From Nitrosomonas sp. (GTDB taxonomy: Bacteria; Pseudomonadota; Gammaproteobacteria; Burkholderiales; Nitrosomonadaceae), in assembly GCF_020852615.1 (NCBI RefSeq), contig NZ_JADZAJ010000031.1:32069-96068 (forward strand): a DNA stretch of 64,000 nucleotides. The letters run 5' to 3'. The translations under genes and the position numbers were made by a program. Below are positions 19,894 to 30,623 of the stretch, in pieces (position 1 is the first letter of the stretch; each line of letters begins with the position of its first letter). The notes beneath the pieces are model-generated. The model saw only the letters and a list, made by a program, of their open reading frames with translations. It did no database searches and was not told the DNA's origin.

Positions 19894-21354
19894 ATGACCG
19901 AAAGATTCGCTGTAACAAAGTACCGGCTTGGCCTGATGTTGTTCACCATGCTTGGTTTTTCACCCGCCAGCGCCCAGCAACTGATTTTGTATGTAGATAC
20001 CGTCACCAAGCAGGTTTATACAGAACCGGGTGAAAACAGGATAAAACTGGGGACATTCCAGCAGGTAAAGGATGAGCCACCCCGAAAATCACCCGAGCAG
20101 CCATCCCGGGTCAGTGCAAGGCCAGAAACCGCCCCGGTATCTGCTCCGGTGTCAGCCAGCGCTGCCACAGCCAGTATGGAACAGCCCAAAACAGAGTTAC
20201 CTTCAGCAGAAAAACCCAAAGAAGAGAAGAAGTGGTACGACAGAATCGGCATCAAGGGCTACGCACAGTTCCGCTACAGCAAGAGCCTGTGGGGAGACAA
20301 GGACGATGTTTCCTACTGGCAGGACAGTTCAGCAGGCCCGAACAGCTCCTTCCTGATCAAACGGGTACGCCTGGCTTTTTCCGGCGATATTACCGACCAT
20401 CTTTACCTGTACCTGCAACCGGATTTTGTCAGCACACCGGCAGGCTCCAGCTCGACTCATTTTCTCCAGTTGCGGGATGCTTACGCTGATATTTTCTTTG
20501 ACAGGAACAAAGAATTTCGCATCAGAGTCGGGCAATCAAAAGTTCCTTATGGCTTTGAAACCATACAATCCAGCCAGATACGCCTCACACTCGACCGCAA
20601 TGATGCAATGAGCAGTTGCTGCCGGGATGAGCGCGACATCGGCGCCTTTTTTTACTGGACACCGGCTCATGTGCGTGATCGCTTCAAGGACATCATGGCG
20701 AAGAACCTGAAAGGATCCGGTGATTACGGTATGTTCGCCTTCGGTGTTTACAATGGCCAGGGAGCCAATCGGCTCGAACTGAATGATGGCGTACACCTCG
20801 TCAGCCGCTTTACTTATCCGTACCAGTTCGGTAACGGCCAGATCCTTGAAGCAGGTGTGCAGGCCTTTCACGGACGCTACGTTGCCTCAAACGGCCCTGT
20901 TGCAACCGGATTCACTCCAGTCATGGATGCCCCCGGCAAAGGTTTCAGAGATGAGCGTGTCGGATTGCATGCCGTCCTCTACCCGCAACCCTTCGGGCTG
21001 CAGGCTGAATGGAACTGGGGACGCGGACCTCAGTTAAATGAGACCCAGACAGCAATTTCCAATGCCTCACTCAATGGCGGCTATGTGCAGGCCATGTATA
21101 AAATCGACGGGCTGCGCTGGGGAACCCTGTTCCCGTTTGTACGGTGGCAATACTACAACGGGGCGCTGAAATCCCAGCGTAACGCTCCCAGAGATCGTGT
21201 CAGAGATCTCGAACTGGGACTGGAATGGCAGGTTATGAAAGAAATTGAGCTTACAGCGGTTTATCACATGATGAATCGTACTAATGTCATGAACGCCCCT
21301 TATGGCCCGTTCAAGGCTGATATCCTGAGATTCCAGTTACAGTGGAATTACTGA
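19894..21354 (+). CDS. OprP/OprO-type (phosphate-selective) porin
   Basis: Signal peptide; GYAQFRYSKSLWGD...FLIKRVRLAFSGDITDHLYLYLQPDF...FRIRVGQSKVPYGFETIQSSQ; C-terminal LRFQLQWNY. Confidence 0.85.
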   Translation: MTERFAVTKYRLGLMLFTMLGFSPASAQQLILYVDTVTKQVYTEPGENRIKLGTFQQVKDEPPRKSPEQPSRVSARPETAPVSAPVSASAATASMEQPKTELPSAEKPKEEKKWYDRIGIKGYAQFRYSKSLWGDKDDVSYWQDSSAGPNSSFLIKRVRLAFSGDITDHLYLYLQPDFVSTPAGSSSTHFLQLRDAYADIFFDRNKEFRIRVGQSKVPYGFETIQSSQIRLTLDRNDAMSSCCRDERDIGAFFYWTPAHVRDRFKDIMAKNLKGSGDYGMFAFGVYNGQGANRLELNDGVHLVSRFTYPYQFGNGQILEAGVQAFHGRYVASNGPVATGFTPVMDAPGKGFRDERVGLHAVLYPQPFGLQAEWNWGRGPQLNETQTAISNASLNGGYVQAMYKIDGLRWGTLFPFVRWQYYNGALKSQRNAPRDRVRDLELGLEWQVMKEIELTAVYHMMNRTNVMNAPYGPFKADILRFQLQWNY

Positions 21355-21420
21355 TACTCCTGAAAACAAGCGACCGATCACTCGGGCATCACCACAGTAA
21401 ATCAACTGGGATTTTCAGGT

Positions 21421-21720
21421 TTATTGATTGGAAGCCTGGATATGCAGCTTCAGCCCAAGTGCCTTGACAACTTTCATGATGGTGGAAAACTCGGGATTTC
21501 CTTCCCCGGATAGCGCTTTGTAAAGGCTTTCCCGGCCAAGACCGGTATCGCGGGCAAGCTGGGTCATGCCACGCGCACGGGCAATATTGCCCAATGCTTT
21601 GGCGATGTAGACGGCATCATCGCCCGCTTCTTCCAGGCAGGCGTCAAGGTAAAGGGTTATGTCTTCCTCGGTTTTCAGGTGTTCAGCACTGTCCCAGCGG
21701 CGCCGCTTTACTTTATTCAT
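21421..21720 (-). CDS. Addiction module antidote protein (HTH, HigA-like)
   Basis: YLDACLEEAGDDAVYIAKALGNIARARGMTQLARDTGLGRESLYKALSGEGNPEFSTIMKVVKALGLKL. Confidence 0.9.
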   Translation of the reverse strand: MNKVKRRRWDSAEHLKTEEDITLYLDACLEEAGDDAVYIAKALGNIARARGMTQLARDTGLGRESLYKALSGEGNPEFSTIMKVVKALGLKLHIQASNQ

Positions 21721-21723
21721 TGT

Positions 21724-22016
21724 TTATCCCCCAATTTTACGAGCGGGTTCGGGTGCTGCCTTGATGTCCTGCTGTTGTGCAGCTTTGTTTCCACCCGCCA
21801 GCAGCATAAATATTTCCATGCCTGTTTGAAATAGACCCGGTATCCAGAACCTGTGTGGATACGCATTTCCGATACGCTTTCCCCTAGTGGGCCGCAATCA
21901 CCAAAATTGCCATCTTCTGCATGGTCAATCCGTGCCTGGATTCTGGCTTTTGCTGAGCGATCTTTCAGATTGACGAATCAAGTGTCAAAAACTTCGGTGG
22001 TCTGGATTGTGTTCAT
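21724..22016 (-). pseudogene. RelE/HigB-like addiction module killer protein, inactivated
   Basis: MNTIQTTEVFDT*FVNLKDRSAKARIQARIDHAEDGNFGDCGPLGESVSEMRIHTGSGYRVYFKQ / frameshift / GMEIFMLLAGGNKAAQQQDIKAAPEPARKIGG*. Confidence 0.85.
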
Positions 22017-22180
22017 ACACAACAGTATCCCAAAGGATACATTTCATCAAATGAATATCCAGAAGGTAGAATTCCCCTGCACGCGGATTACAGCGAACAA
22101 TATGCTGCCTGGCGAAGTGGATCACAAACCCTGGCACAGCGCAGATACTGCTTTGCACACTACGCCGATTAAAGTTTTCG

Positions 22181-22666
22181 TTAATCCCGGAAGTTACGGA
22201 ACTGCAGTGGCTGTTCAGTGATGCTGCTTTTCACCAGCTGAATCGCTTCCTGCAGAACATCACGTTTAGCCCCGGTAATCCGGACGACTTCACCCTGAAT
22301 ACTGGCCTGGACCTTAAGTTTGCTGTCCTTGATCAGTTTGACGATTTTTTTGGCCAGATCACTCTCCACTCCGGTTTTAACCGTTACTTTCTGTTTCACT
22401 TTGTTACCACTGATCTTTTCAATCTGTCCTTTGTCCAGACAGCGAACATCAATCTCCCGTTTGGTAAGCCGGGTCATCAGGATATCCATCACCTGATCCA
22501 GTTTGAATTCATCGTCAGCAAAGAGAGACAGTTCGTAATCTGTCTGCTCGGCACGAGTATCCGAGCCTTTGAAATCAAAACGGGTGGAAACTTCTTTATT
22601 CAGCTGATCAACTGCATTACGGATTTCCTGCTTATCCACTTCGGAAACAATATCAAATGAAGGCAT
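22181..22666 (-). CDS. yajQ: YajQ family nucleotide-binding protein
   Basis: [36 protein letters not shown]. Confidence 0.97.
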   Translation of the reverse strand: MPSFDIVSEVDKQEIRNAVDQLNKEVSTRFDFKGSDTRAEQTDYELSLFADDEFKLDQVMDILMTRLTKREIDVRCLDKGQIEKISGNKVKQKVTVKTGVESDLAKKIVKLIKDSKLKVQASIQGEVVRITGAKRDVLQEAIQLVKSSITEQPLQFRNFRD

Positions 22667-22817
22667 AATTTTTTTGCTCAGATTGTAAAGTTGAATCCGG
22701 CATTATAGGACGGGTAATTTCTTTTGCATAAACAGGCCGGGAAAAGCCAATGTTTTCCTGCCGGCTGCCTGCTCTGGATGGTTTACAATCTTCCCTATTG
22801 TTTCGCGAGGAAAAATC

Positions 22818-23927
22818 ATGCAGAAAACGGTTTATCTCATCGCCGGTGCGCGCCCTAATTTCATGAAAATTGCACCTATCGTCCGCGCATTGCAGCAACA
22901 GGACAAACTGGCTTATAAAATTGTCCATACCGGCCAGCATTATGACCGGGAAATGAATGATGTTTTCTTCGAGGAACTGGGCATCCCGCAGCCGGATATT
23001 TTCATGGCGGCCGGGGGAGGCAGCCATTCGCAGCAGACAGCCAAAATTATGGTTGCCTTTGAGGAATACTGTCAGGCAGAACGACCGGATGCAGTGCTGG
23101 TGGTGGGTGATGTTAACTCAACACTGGCCTGTTCGATTGTCGCCAAAAAACTGCATATTCCGGTAGCGCATGTTGAAGCAGGGTTGCGCAGCGGCGATAT
23201 GTGCATGCCGGAGGAAATCAATCGCCTGGTAACAGACAGCATTACCGACTGGTTTTTCGTGACTGAGCCAAGCGGGCAGCAAAATCTGCTGCAGGAAGGC
23301 AAACCGGCATCAGCCGTTCACTATGTTGGCCATGTTATGGTGGATAATCTGCTTTATCAGGTGGAGAAGCTTGCGCAGGCAGATACTTCCGGCTTTGAAA
23401 CCAGCCCGCTGAAAGCCTCACTGAGCAACCGGCCGTATGGCGTAGTCACTCTGCACCGGCCAAGCAATGTGGATAACCCGGAAGCCCTGCAGCGTATCAG
23501 CCGGACACTGAAACAGATTGCCGAACACATACCACTTGTTTTTCCGGCGCATCCGCGCACACAGAATAATCTGAAGAAATTCAGCATCGATCTGGGGCCA
23601 AATATCACACTGATCGGCCCGCAGGCTTATATGCCGTTTCTGCACCTGTGGAAGGATGCCGCGCTTGTTCTGACCGACAGCGGCGGTTTACAGGAAGAAA
23701 CCACAGCGCTGGGGGTGCCCTGCATCACCATCCGGGAAAACACCGAGCGGCCGGTTACCGTAGATGAAGGCACAAATATACTGGCGGGAACCAGCCCTGA
23801 ACGCATACTGGCTGCCGTTGACAACGTCCTGCAAGGGCGCGGAAAACAGGGACGCCGGCCGAATTTATGGGATGGGAATGCTGCACGCCGCATTGTGGAA
23901 ATACTCTCCAGAGAACTGTATTCCTGA
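22818..23927 (+). CDS. wecB: UDP-N-acetylglucosamine 2-epimerase (non-hydrolyzing)
   Basis: GARPNFMKIAPI, HTGQHYDREM, HVEAGLRSGDMCMPEEINR, TDSGGLQEE. Confidence 0.95.
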   Translation: MQKTVYLIAGARPNFMKIAPIVRALQQQDKLAYKIVHTGQHYDREMNDVFFEELGIPQPDIFMAAGGGSHSQQTAKIMVAFEEYCQAERPDAVLVVGDVNSTLACSIVAKKLHIPVAHVEAGLRSGDMCMPEEINRLVTDSITDWFFVTEPSGQQNLLQEGKPASAVHYVGHVMVDNLLYQVEKLAQADTSGFETSPLKASLSNRPYGVVTLHRPSNVDNPEALQRISRTLKQIAEHIPLVFPAHPRTQNNLKKFSIDLGPNITLIGPQAYMPFLHLWKDAALVLTDSGGLQEETTALGVPCITIRENTERPVTVDEGTNILAGTSPERILAAVDNVLQGRGKQGRRPNLWDGNAARRIVEILSRELYS

Positions 23928-23929
23928 AT

Positions 23930-25381
23930 ATGAAGCACACGCTCATTCCCGTCATTCTTTCCGGTGGCTCCGGCACCCGGTTGTGGCCACTTTCACGCCA
24001 GCAGTATCCCAAGCAGCTGCTGCCACTGGTCAACCGGTATTCCCTGCTGCAGGAAACTGTACGCCGGCTGGACGGGCTGGAGGATATTTCCGTCCAGCCT
24101 CCCATTATCGTCAGCAATGAGGAATACCGCTTTGTTATTGCGGAGCAGTTACGGGTTTTGGGTAAAACCGGCAAGATTATCCTTGAACCTTACGGGCGTA
24201 ACACTGCTCCTGCACTGACAGTAGCTGCCCTGGCAGCGATACAGGGGGAAGATGACCCGATTTTGCTGGTGATGCCGTCCGATCATATCATCACAGATAT
24301 TTCAGCTTTTCAGACAGCCGTTCATAAAGGGATATCGCTGGCTGAAAGCGGTATGCTGGTGACTTTTGGTATTACACCCGATTCACCGGAAACCGGTTAT
24401 GGCTATATCCAGTACGGTACGGTACTGCACGAGCCGGGTACTTTCCGGATTTCCCGTTTTGTCGAAAAACCGGATCTGGCCACAGCACAAAATTATCTGG
24501 AGGAAGGTTCTTACCTGTGGAACAGCGGCATGTTCATGATGCGCGCTTCGATCTGGCTTGCTGCCATCAACATCTGCCGGCGGGATATTCTGGAAGCCTG
24601 CCGTATCGCGTGGCAACCGGATAAAGTAGATGGTGATTTTTACCGGATCGACAAAAACACGTTTGCCGCGTGCCCGAGTGATTCGATTGACTATGCAGTC
24701 ATGGAGCCGCTTTCCGCACATCCGGATACGCTGCCGCCGGGCGCCATCATCCCGCTCTCGGCCGGGTGGTCAGACATCGGAGCATGGGATGCGTTGTGGC
24801 GCACATTACCCAAAGATGAATCCGGCAATGTGACGCGCGGCGATGTGCAGCTGCATGCGTGCCACGATACGCTGGTGTTTTCAGAGAACAGGCTGGTTGC
24901 CTGCATCGGTGTGGAAAACATGGTGATTGTGGAAACACCTGATGCCATTCTGGTTGCCCATCAGGGCAGAACACAGGAAGTAAAACACATTGTCGATCTG
25001 CTGAAACAGCGCAATCGTCCGGAGATCAGTTCACACCGCAAAATTTACCGCCCGTGGGGCTGGTACGATTCAATTGATACGGGTGAACGTTTCCAGGTCA
25101 AACGTATTGTCGTCAACCCCGGTGCGGCGCTTTCACTGCAAATGCACCATCACCGCGCGGAACATTGGATCGTAGTACGGGGAACAGCACGGGTGACCAA
25201 AGCAGAAGAAACCTTTCTGGTCAGTGAAAATGAATCTACCTATATCCCGTTGGGAACACCACATCGACTGGAGAATCCGGGGCGTGTACCGCTGGAGATG
25301 ATTGAAGTCCAGTCTGGCTCTTATCTGGGGGAAGACGATATTGTCCGGTTTGAGGATAAATACGGCAGAAAAGAAAATTAG
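23930..25381 (+). CDS. manC: Mannose-1-phosphate guanylyltransferase/mannose-6-phosphate isomerase
   Basis: LIPVILSGGSGTRLWPLSRQQYPKQLLPL; FVEKPD; C-terminal cupin HHHRAEHWIVVRGTARV; ATG at 23930. Confidence 0.95.
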   Translation: MKHTLIPVILSGGSGTRLWPLSRQQYPKQLLPLVNRYSLLQETVRRLDGLEDISVQPPIIVSNEEYRFVIAEQLRVLGKTGKIILEPYGRNTAPALTVAALAAIQGEDDPILLVMPSDHIITDISAFQTAVHKGISLAESGMLVTFGITPDSPETGYGYIQYGTVLHEPGTFRISRFVEKPDLATAQNYLEEGSYLWNSGMFMMRASIWLAAINICRRDILEACRIAWQPDKVDGDFYRIDKNTFAACPSDSIDYAVMEPLSAHPDTLPPGAIIPLSAGWSDIGAWDALWRTLPKDESGNVTRGDVQLHACHDTLVFSENRLVACIGVENMVIVETPDAILVAHQGRTQEVKHIVDLLKQRNRPEISSHRKIYRPWGWYDSIDTGERFQVKRIVVNPGAALSLQMHHHRAEHWIVVRGTARVTKAEETFLVSENESTYIPLGTPHRLENPGRVPLEMIEVQSGSYLGEDDIVRFEDKYGRKEN

Positions 25382-25541
25382 CCAGGCTATTTTCAAACTG
25401 AAACCACCTGTATCCCTGCCGGAAAATTACACTGTCAGTCAAAGGGCCTCTGCATGGACCCCGGCAGCGCGGCTCATGGAGAATCCGCATAGCGGTTCCT
25501 CAAGTATAATGCCATTTTTCAAGGTTTTATTTGAAGGAGGA

Positions 25542-25871
25542 ATGATGCCAATCTATGAATATGCCTGCCATGCGTGTGGATTGGAAAAGGAACACCTGCA
25601 GAAAATGAGTGACGCACCGATTGCAAATTGCCCGGCTTGCGGCAGCAGCGATTATGTCAAGAAAGTATCTGCTGCCGGCTTCCAGTTGAAGGGAACGGGC
25701 TGGTATGTAACAGATTTCAGAAATAAAAATACCCGATCCGGCTCACAGCCAAAAGAAGAACCCGGCAAGGAAACCGGTACGGCAGATAAATCAGCCACAA
25801 GTACGGCAACTGACAGCTCATCGACGACAACATCAGCCGCTGCAACCACCTCTGCTCCTTCAGCAGAGTAG
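25542..25871 (+). CDS. FmdB-family zinc ribbon protein with Ser/Thr/Ala-rich tail
   Basis: MPIYEYACHACGLEKEHLQKMSDAPIANCPACGSSDYVKKVSAAGFQLKGTGWYVTDF. Confidence 0.93.
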   Translation: MMPIYEYACHACGLEKEHLQKMSDAPIANCPACGSSDYVKKVSAAGFQLKGTGWYVTDFRNKNTRSGSQPKEEPGKETGTADKSATSTATDSSSTTTSAAATTSAPSAE

Positions 25872-25946
25872 CTACAAACACGCTCGAACAGGATTTTGAT
25901 ACGGCAACACAGCCAACCGATTTTTATATTTAACCAACATCAACTT

Positions 25947-27728
25947 ATGCGTACTGACTATTGCGGCGCCATCAATACACGCCACCTGGGTAGAACCGTT
26001 ACATTATGTGGCTGGGTACATCGCCGGCGCGATCACGGCGGGGTTATTTTCATTGATCTGCGCGATCGCGAAGGAATCGTTCAGATCGTTTGTGACCCCG
26101 AAAATATTGCCGCCTTTCAGGTTGCTGAAAAAATCCGCAGTGAGTTTGTGCTCGAAATCACCGGGACAGTGCGCCATCGCCCGGAGGGAACCGTCAACCG
26201 CGGTATTCTCAGCGGCGAAATCGAAGTGCTGATCAATACAATCGAAATCCTGAATCCTTCACTCACTCCGCCCTTCCAGATGGATGACGACAACCTGAGT
26301 GAAGCGATACGGCTGGAATACCGCTATCTGGATTTGCGCCGCCCGGTAATGCAACGCAATATCCGCTTGCGGCACCAGGTCACTATGGCCGCACGCACTT
26401 TCCTTGATCAGCATGGTTTCATTGACGTGGAAACCCCGATGCTGACCAAATCCACTCCGGAAGGCGCACGCGATTATCTGGTACCTTCACGCGTCAACGC
26501 CAACCATTTTTTTGCATTGCCACAATCCCCGCAGCTGTTCAAGCAACTGCTGATGGTGTCTGGCTTTGACCGTTACTATCAGATTACCCGCTGCTTCCGC
26601 GATGAGGATTTACGCGCCGATCGCCAGCCGGAATTCACCCAGATCGATATTGAAACCTCTTTCCTCTCAGAAAATGACATCATGAGTATGATGGAGGACA
26701 TGATCCGCCGTCTGTTTGCAGCCGTGATTGATGTCAGCCTGCCCGACCCCTTCCCCCGGCTCAGTTACGCCGAAGCGATGTTTCATTACGGATCGGACAA
26801 ACCTGATTTACGGGTACCGCTGATATTGACAGAGCTGACAGATCTGATGCAGGACGTGCCCTTCCAGGTTTTCCGTGATGCTGCACAGAAAGCAGGCGGT
26901 CGCGTGGCCGCATTACGTATTCCTGGCGGCGGAGAACTGTCCCGCAAGGAGATCGACGAATACACCCGGTTTGTCGGGATTTACGGAGCAAAAGGCCTGG
27001 CCTATATCAAAATCAATGATCTGGCCAAAGGGCTGGAAGGTCTGCAATCCCCCATCCTGAAATTCCTGCCGGAACAGGTCATACAATCAGTCCTCGAACG
27101 TACCCGGGTACAGAATGGTGATCTGGTATTCTTTGGTGCCGACAAAGCCAAAGTTGTTAATGATGCGCTGGGTGCATTACGTGTCAAAGTCGGACACGAA
27201 CGCGGTCTGGCTGAAAAATCCTGGAAACCGTTATGGGTTGTTGATTTCCCGATGTTCGAATGGGATGAGGAAGAAAAGCGCTGGCAAGCCCTGCATCACC
27301 CCTTCACTTCGCCCAGCCAGGGGCATGAAGATTTTCTGTCGAACGATCCGGGCAAGGCACTTTCCAGAGCGTATGACATGGTGCTGAACGGGATGGAAAT
27401 TGGCGGAGGCTCCATCCGTATTCATCGACAGGATGTGCAGAGCAAGGTGTTTCAGGCATTGAATATTTCAGATGACGAAGCCAGACTGAAATTTGGTTTC
27501 CTGCTGGATGCCCTGCAATATGGCGCCCCTCCGCACGGCGGTATTGCTTTTGGCCTTGACCGTATTGTTGCCATGATGACCGGAACGGATTCCATTCGTG
27601 ATGTCATCGCTTTCCCCAAGACACAACGTGCCCAATGCCTGCTGACACAGGCACCCGGCATGGTTGAGGAAAAACAGTTGCGGGAATTGCACATCCGTCT
27701 GCGTAAAACTGAAACCACAAGCAGCTAA
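25947..27728 (+). CDS. aspS: Aspartyl-tRNA synthetase
   Basis: [32 protein letters not shown]...; class II motifs [18 protein letters not shown] and [10 protein letters not shown]. Confidence 0.98.
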   Translation: MRTDYCGAINTRHLGRTVTLCGWVHRRRDHGGVIFIDLRDREGIVQIVCDPENIAAFQVAEKIRSEFVLEITGTVRHRPEGTVNRGILSGEIEVLINTIEILNPSLTPPFQMDDDNLSEAIRLEYRYLDLRRPVMQRNIRLRHQVTMAARTFLDQHGFIDVETPMLTKSTPEGARDYLVPSRVNANHFFALPQSPQLFKQLLMVSGFDRYYQITRCFRDEDLRADRQPEFTQIDIETSFLSENDIMSMMEDMIRRLFAAVIDVSLPDPFPRLSYAEAMFHYGSDKPDLRVPLILTELTDLMQDVPFQVFRDAAQKAGGRVAALRIPGGGELSRKEIDEYTRFVGIYGAKGLAYIKINDLAKGLEGLQSPILKFLPEQVIQSVLERTRVQNGDLVFFGADKAKVVNDALGALRVKVGHERGLAEKSWKPLWVVDFPMFEWDEEEKRWQALHHPFTSPSQGHEDFLSNDPGKALSRAYDMVLNGMEIGGGSIRIHRQDVQSKVFQALNISDDEARLKFGFLLDALQYGAPPHGGIAFGLDRIVAMMTGTDSIRDVIAFPKTQRAQCLLTQAPGMVEEKQLRELHIRLRKTETTSS

Positions 27729-27739
27729 CCGGATTACTG

Positions 27740-28210
27740 TTGCAAGCCTATAAACTGCCCATATCGGTACTGGTTGTTATCCACACAGCGGATCTTCTGG
27801 TATTGCTGCTGGAGCGGGCCGACCACCCCGGTTACTGGCAGTCGGTTACCGGCAGCCAGGATCCGGGTGAAACACTGTTGCAAACCGCCGTACGTGAAGT
27901 TAAAGAGGAAACCGGCCTGAATGCCACTGACTTTACTCTGTCTGACTGGCAGATACAAAACCGCTATCGGCTCTATGAAGAATGGCGCTGGCGTTACCCG
28001 CCGGGAATTACGCACAATACCGAGCATGTATTCGGGCTGGAATTACCGGAAACCAGACCGGTGGTGATCTCATCCCGGGAACATCTGGGATACGCCTGGT
28101 TACCATGGCAGGAAGCTACTGAAAAGGTATTTTCCCCAAGCAATGCACAAGCCATTCGTCTGCTTGCAAAACAACAGGGGTCCGAAAAAAGGCCGGCCAA
28201 CCGGGAATAA
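27740..28210 (+). CDS. nudB: Dihydroneopterin triphosphate diphosphatase (Nudix)
   Basis: Nudix box GSQDPGETLLQTAVREVKEETGL; GITHNTEHVF; non-ATG start. Confidence 0.85.
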   Translation: MQAYKLPISVLVVIHTADLLVLLLERADHPGYWQSVTGSQDPGETLLQTAVREVKEETGLNATDFTLSDWQIQNRYRLYEEWRWRYPPGITHNTEHVFGLELPETRPVVISSREHLGYAWLPWQEATEKVFSPSNAQAIRLLAKQQGSEKRPANRE

Positions 28211-28282
28211 AGAGAAAAAACAGGAAATAAAAATCGGGGGATATCGCTAAAGCGATGACAGATACCAGAACTGAAAACATTC

Positions 28283-28359
28283 TGGTAGGCGCGATTGGAC
28301 TCGAACCAACGACCCCCACCATGTCAAGGTGGTGCTCTAACCAGCTGAGCTACGCGCCT
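28283..28359 (-). tRNA. tRNA-Val (anticodon GAC)
   Basis: Cloverleaf AGGCGCGTAGCTCAGCTGGTTAGAGCACCACCTTGACATGGTGGGGGTCGTTGGTTCGAGTCCAATCGCGCCTACCA with encoded CCA. Confidence 0.97.
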
Positions 28360-28507
28360 GAAGCCTAGATAAGAAAGCGGGATTTTAACTGAAACAGTCA
28401 CCCGCTTCAAATTTATTCATGTACTCTGCTGTTAACAATCGTAATTGCAGAAATTTACTGGAATTTCCCTGTTAAAATACGCAAAAATTTCAACAAAACC
28501 AGACATT

Positions 28508-29113
28508 ATGAGTTGCCTGTTTGTAATCAGCGCACCTTCCGGTGCCGGTAAAACCAGCGTAGTCCATGCTCTTCTGCAAATGGACATCAACGTAACCCTG
28601 TCAGTTTCCTACACCACGCGCCCGCCCAGACAGAGTGAAGAAAACGGTCGTGATTATTATTTTGTGAATCACGCTACATTCAGAAGTATGCAGGAACGCA
28701 ACGAATTTCTGGAAAACGCTGAAGTACACGGCAATCTCTACGGCACATCACGGAAATGGATAGAAGAGACCCTGGCTGCAGAACAAGATGTGCTGCTGGA
28801 AATTGACTATCAGGGTGCGCAGCAGGTACGTACACTCTACCCGCAGGCCATTTCCATTTTTATTCTGCCACCCTCTATGGAAACGTTGAAGCAGCGGCTG
28901 GAACAGCGCGGTCAGGATGAAAACAAGGTAATTGAACGTCGGTTATCAGCAGCCCGCAATGAAGTCAGCCAGCTGAACCGGTTTGATTATGTAGTTGTGA
29001 ATCACGAGCTGGAAACAGCCGCACAGGAAATTGCCTGCATCATCCGGGCAGAACGGTTAAAAACAATGCGTCAGCTTGTCAGACAGCGCTCTCTGATTGC
29101 AGAACTTTCCTGA
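28508..29113 (+). CDS. gmk: Guanylate kinase
   Basis: FVISAPSGAGKTSVVHALL, SVSYTTRPPRQSEENGRDYYFV; ATG at 28508. Confidence 0.97.
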   Translation: MSCLFVISAPSGAGKTSVVHALLQMDINVTLSVSYTTRPPRQSEENGRDYYFVNHATFRSMQERNEFLENAEVHGNLYGTSRKWIEETLAAEQDVLLEIDYQGAQQVRTLYPQAISIFILPPSMETLKQRLEQRGQDENKVIERRLSAARNEVSQLNRFDYVVVNHELETAAQEIACIIRAERLKTMRQLVRQRSLIAELS

Positions 29114-29152
29114 CCCTCACCCGTTTATTGTAAATTTTACTGGAGTTATCAC

Positions 29153-29356
29153 ATGGCACGTATCACGATAGAGGATTGCCTGGAAGTTATCCCGAACCGT
29201 TTCAACATGACACTGGCCGCCACTGCACGAGCAAGACAAATCTCCGTCGGCTCCACTCCGATGGTTGATCCCGGGCGCGACAAGCCAATCGTCATCGCCT
29301 TGCGTGAACTGGCACAGAAAAAATACAACGAAAGTATACTTAATACACTTCGCTGA
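29153..29356 (+). CDS. rpoZ: DNA-directed RNA polymerase omega subunit
   Basis: [30 protein letters not shown]. Confidence 0.95.
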   Translation: MARITIEDCLEVIPNRFNMTLAATARARQISVGSTPMVDPGRDKPIVIALRELAQKKYNESILNTLR

Positions 29357-29510
29357 CCGGACAAGACAGTACATTACGCTTGCCCGGGCAATTACCCAGC
29401 CCGCAACATCGTCCCGGCCACCACCACGATGCCGGAATCGCGCCACACCCGAATCAGCACCATAATCTGGTTTCAATCGTCCGGCGCAGATTGAATGCCA
29501 GAAGCCCTCC

Positions 29511-29537
29511 GGGCCGCTCATTACCCGGCGGCCCTTT
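29511..29537 (+). terminator. Putative intrinsic terminator downstream of rpoZ
   Basis: GGGCCGC-TCATTACCCG-GCGGCCC-TTTT. Confidence 0.55.
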
Positions 29538-30063
29538 TCGGGCACGCCGGATGATACGATGCGTACCGTGCCAGTACACCGCATGCAAGATCTGCGATTC
29601 CCGGACAGTTCTTCAGCCATCGCTGCATGATATAAACTGCATGTCCCGATTTTTTTCGCCGATTTTTTTCACAAAACTTCAAGTGCATGGCCTTTGTCTG
29701 TACAGCATCTGTTACCACAGGGAAATTGACCTGAACCCCGATAATCCCATCACATGGCATCTCTGCCACCCTGCTCGCCATTACTATCCCGCACGAAACG
29801 ATAAACCCCTGCCTTCGTCTCAAAACAATTGAGATATTCACCAGTATGCTGCCTTTTATCGTCCGTTTTTTATGGTATTTCCATTAAATGCTGTATCCAC
29901 ACATCTACACACAATCAGACCGGAACAGCATCAATTTTTGTATGGAACGTATCGGGCCCTCTCAACTCCACCCGGAAACAGCCCACCCCTCTGATAGCAC
30001 CGCCACCTGAATCCGGCTGTAAAACGGCGCTATAATCAGGGTTTTCGTCACACACATAAAAAT

Positions 30064-30585
30064 ATGACCACGATCGTATCAGTCCGGCGCGGACAACAGG
30101 TAGCATTGGGTGGCGATGGCCAGGTAACACTCGGCGCTGTCGTCGCCAAAGCCAGTGCGCGCAAGGTGCGCAGACTTTATCACGGCAAGGTGCTGGCCGG
30201 ATTTGCAGGTGGCACCGCCGATGCCTTCACGCTGTTTGAACGTTTCGAAGCCAAGCTGGAAAAGCATCAGGGGCACCTCATGCGGTCAGCGGTCGAGCTT
30301 GCCAAAGACTGGCGTACCGATCGCATCCTGCGCCGCCTGGAAGCCATGCTGGTGGTAGCCGACCATGAAGCTACCCTGATCATCACAGGTGCAGGTGATG
30401 TCATTGAGCCTGAACAGGGAATCGCGGCCATCGGCAGTGGCGGCTCCTATGCCCAGGCGGCAGCACGCGCACTGCTGGAAAACACCGATCTGAGCGCAAA
30501 AGAAATTGTTACCCGAGCGCTCGTGATTGCCGGAGACATCTGTATCTATACCAATCAGGTACACGTTATCGAACAGCTCGACTAA
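30064..30585 (+). CDS. hslV: ATP-dependent protease HslV peptidase subunit
   Basis: [23 protein letters not shown]; adjacent hslU. Confidence 0.98.
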   Translation: MTTIVSVRRGQQVALGGDGQVTLGAVVAKASARKVRRLYHGKVLAGFAGGTADAFTLFERFEAKLEKHQGHLMRSAVELAKDWRTDRILRRLEAMLVVADHEATLIITGAGDVIEPEQGIAAIGSGGSYAQAAARALLENTDLSAKEIVTRALVIAGDICIYTNQVHVIEQLD

Positions 30586-30623
30586 TCCAGAAATTACTCT
30601 ACTCCACGTCAGGAATCCCCATC

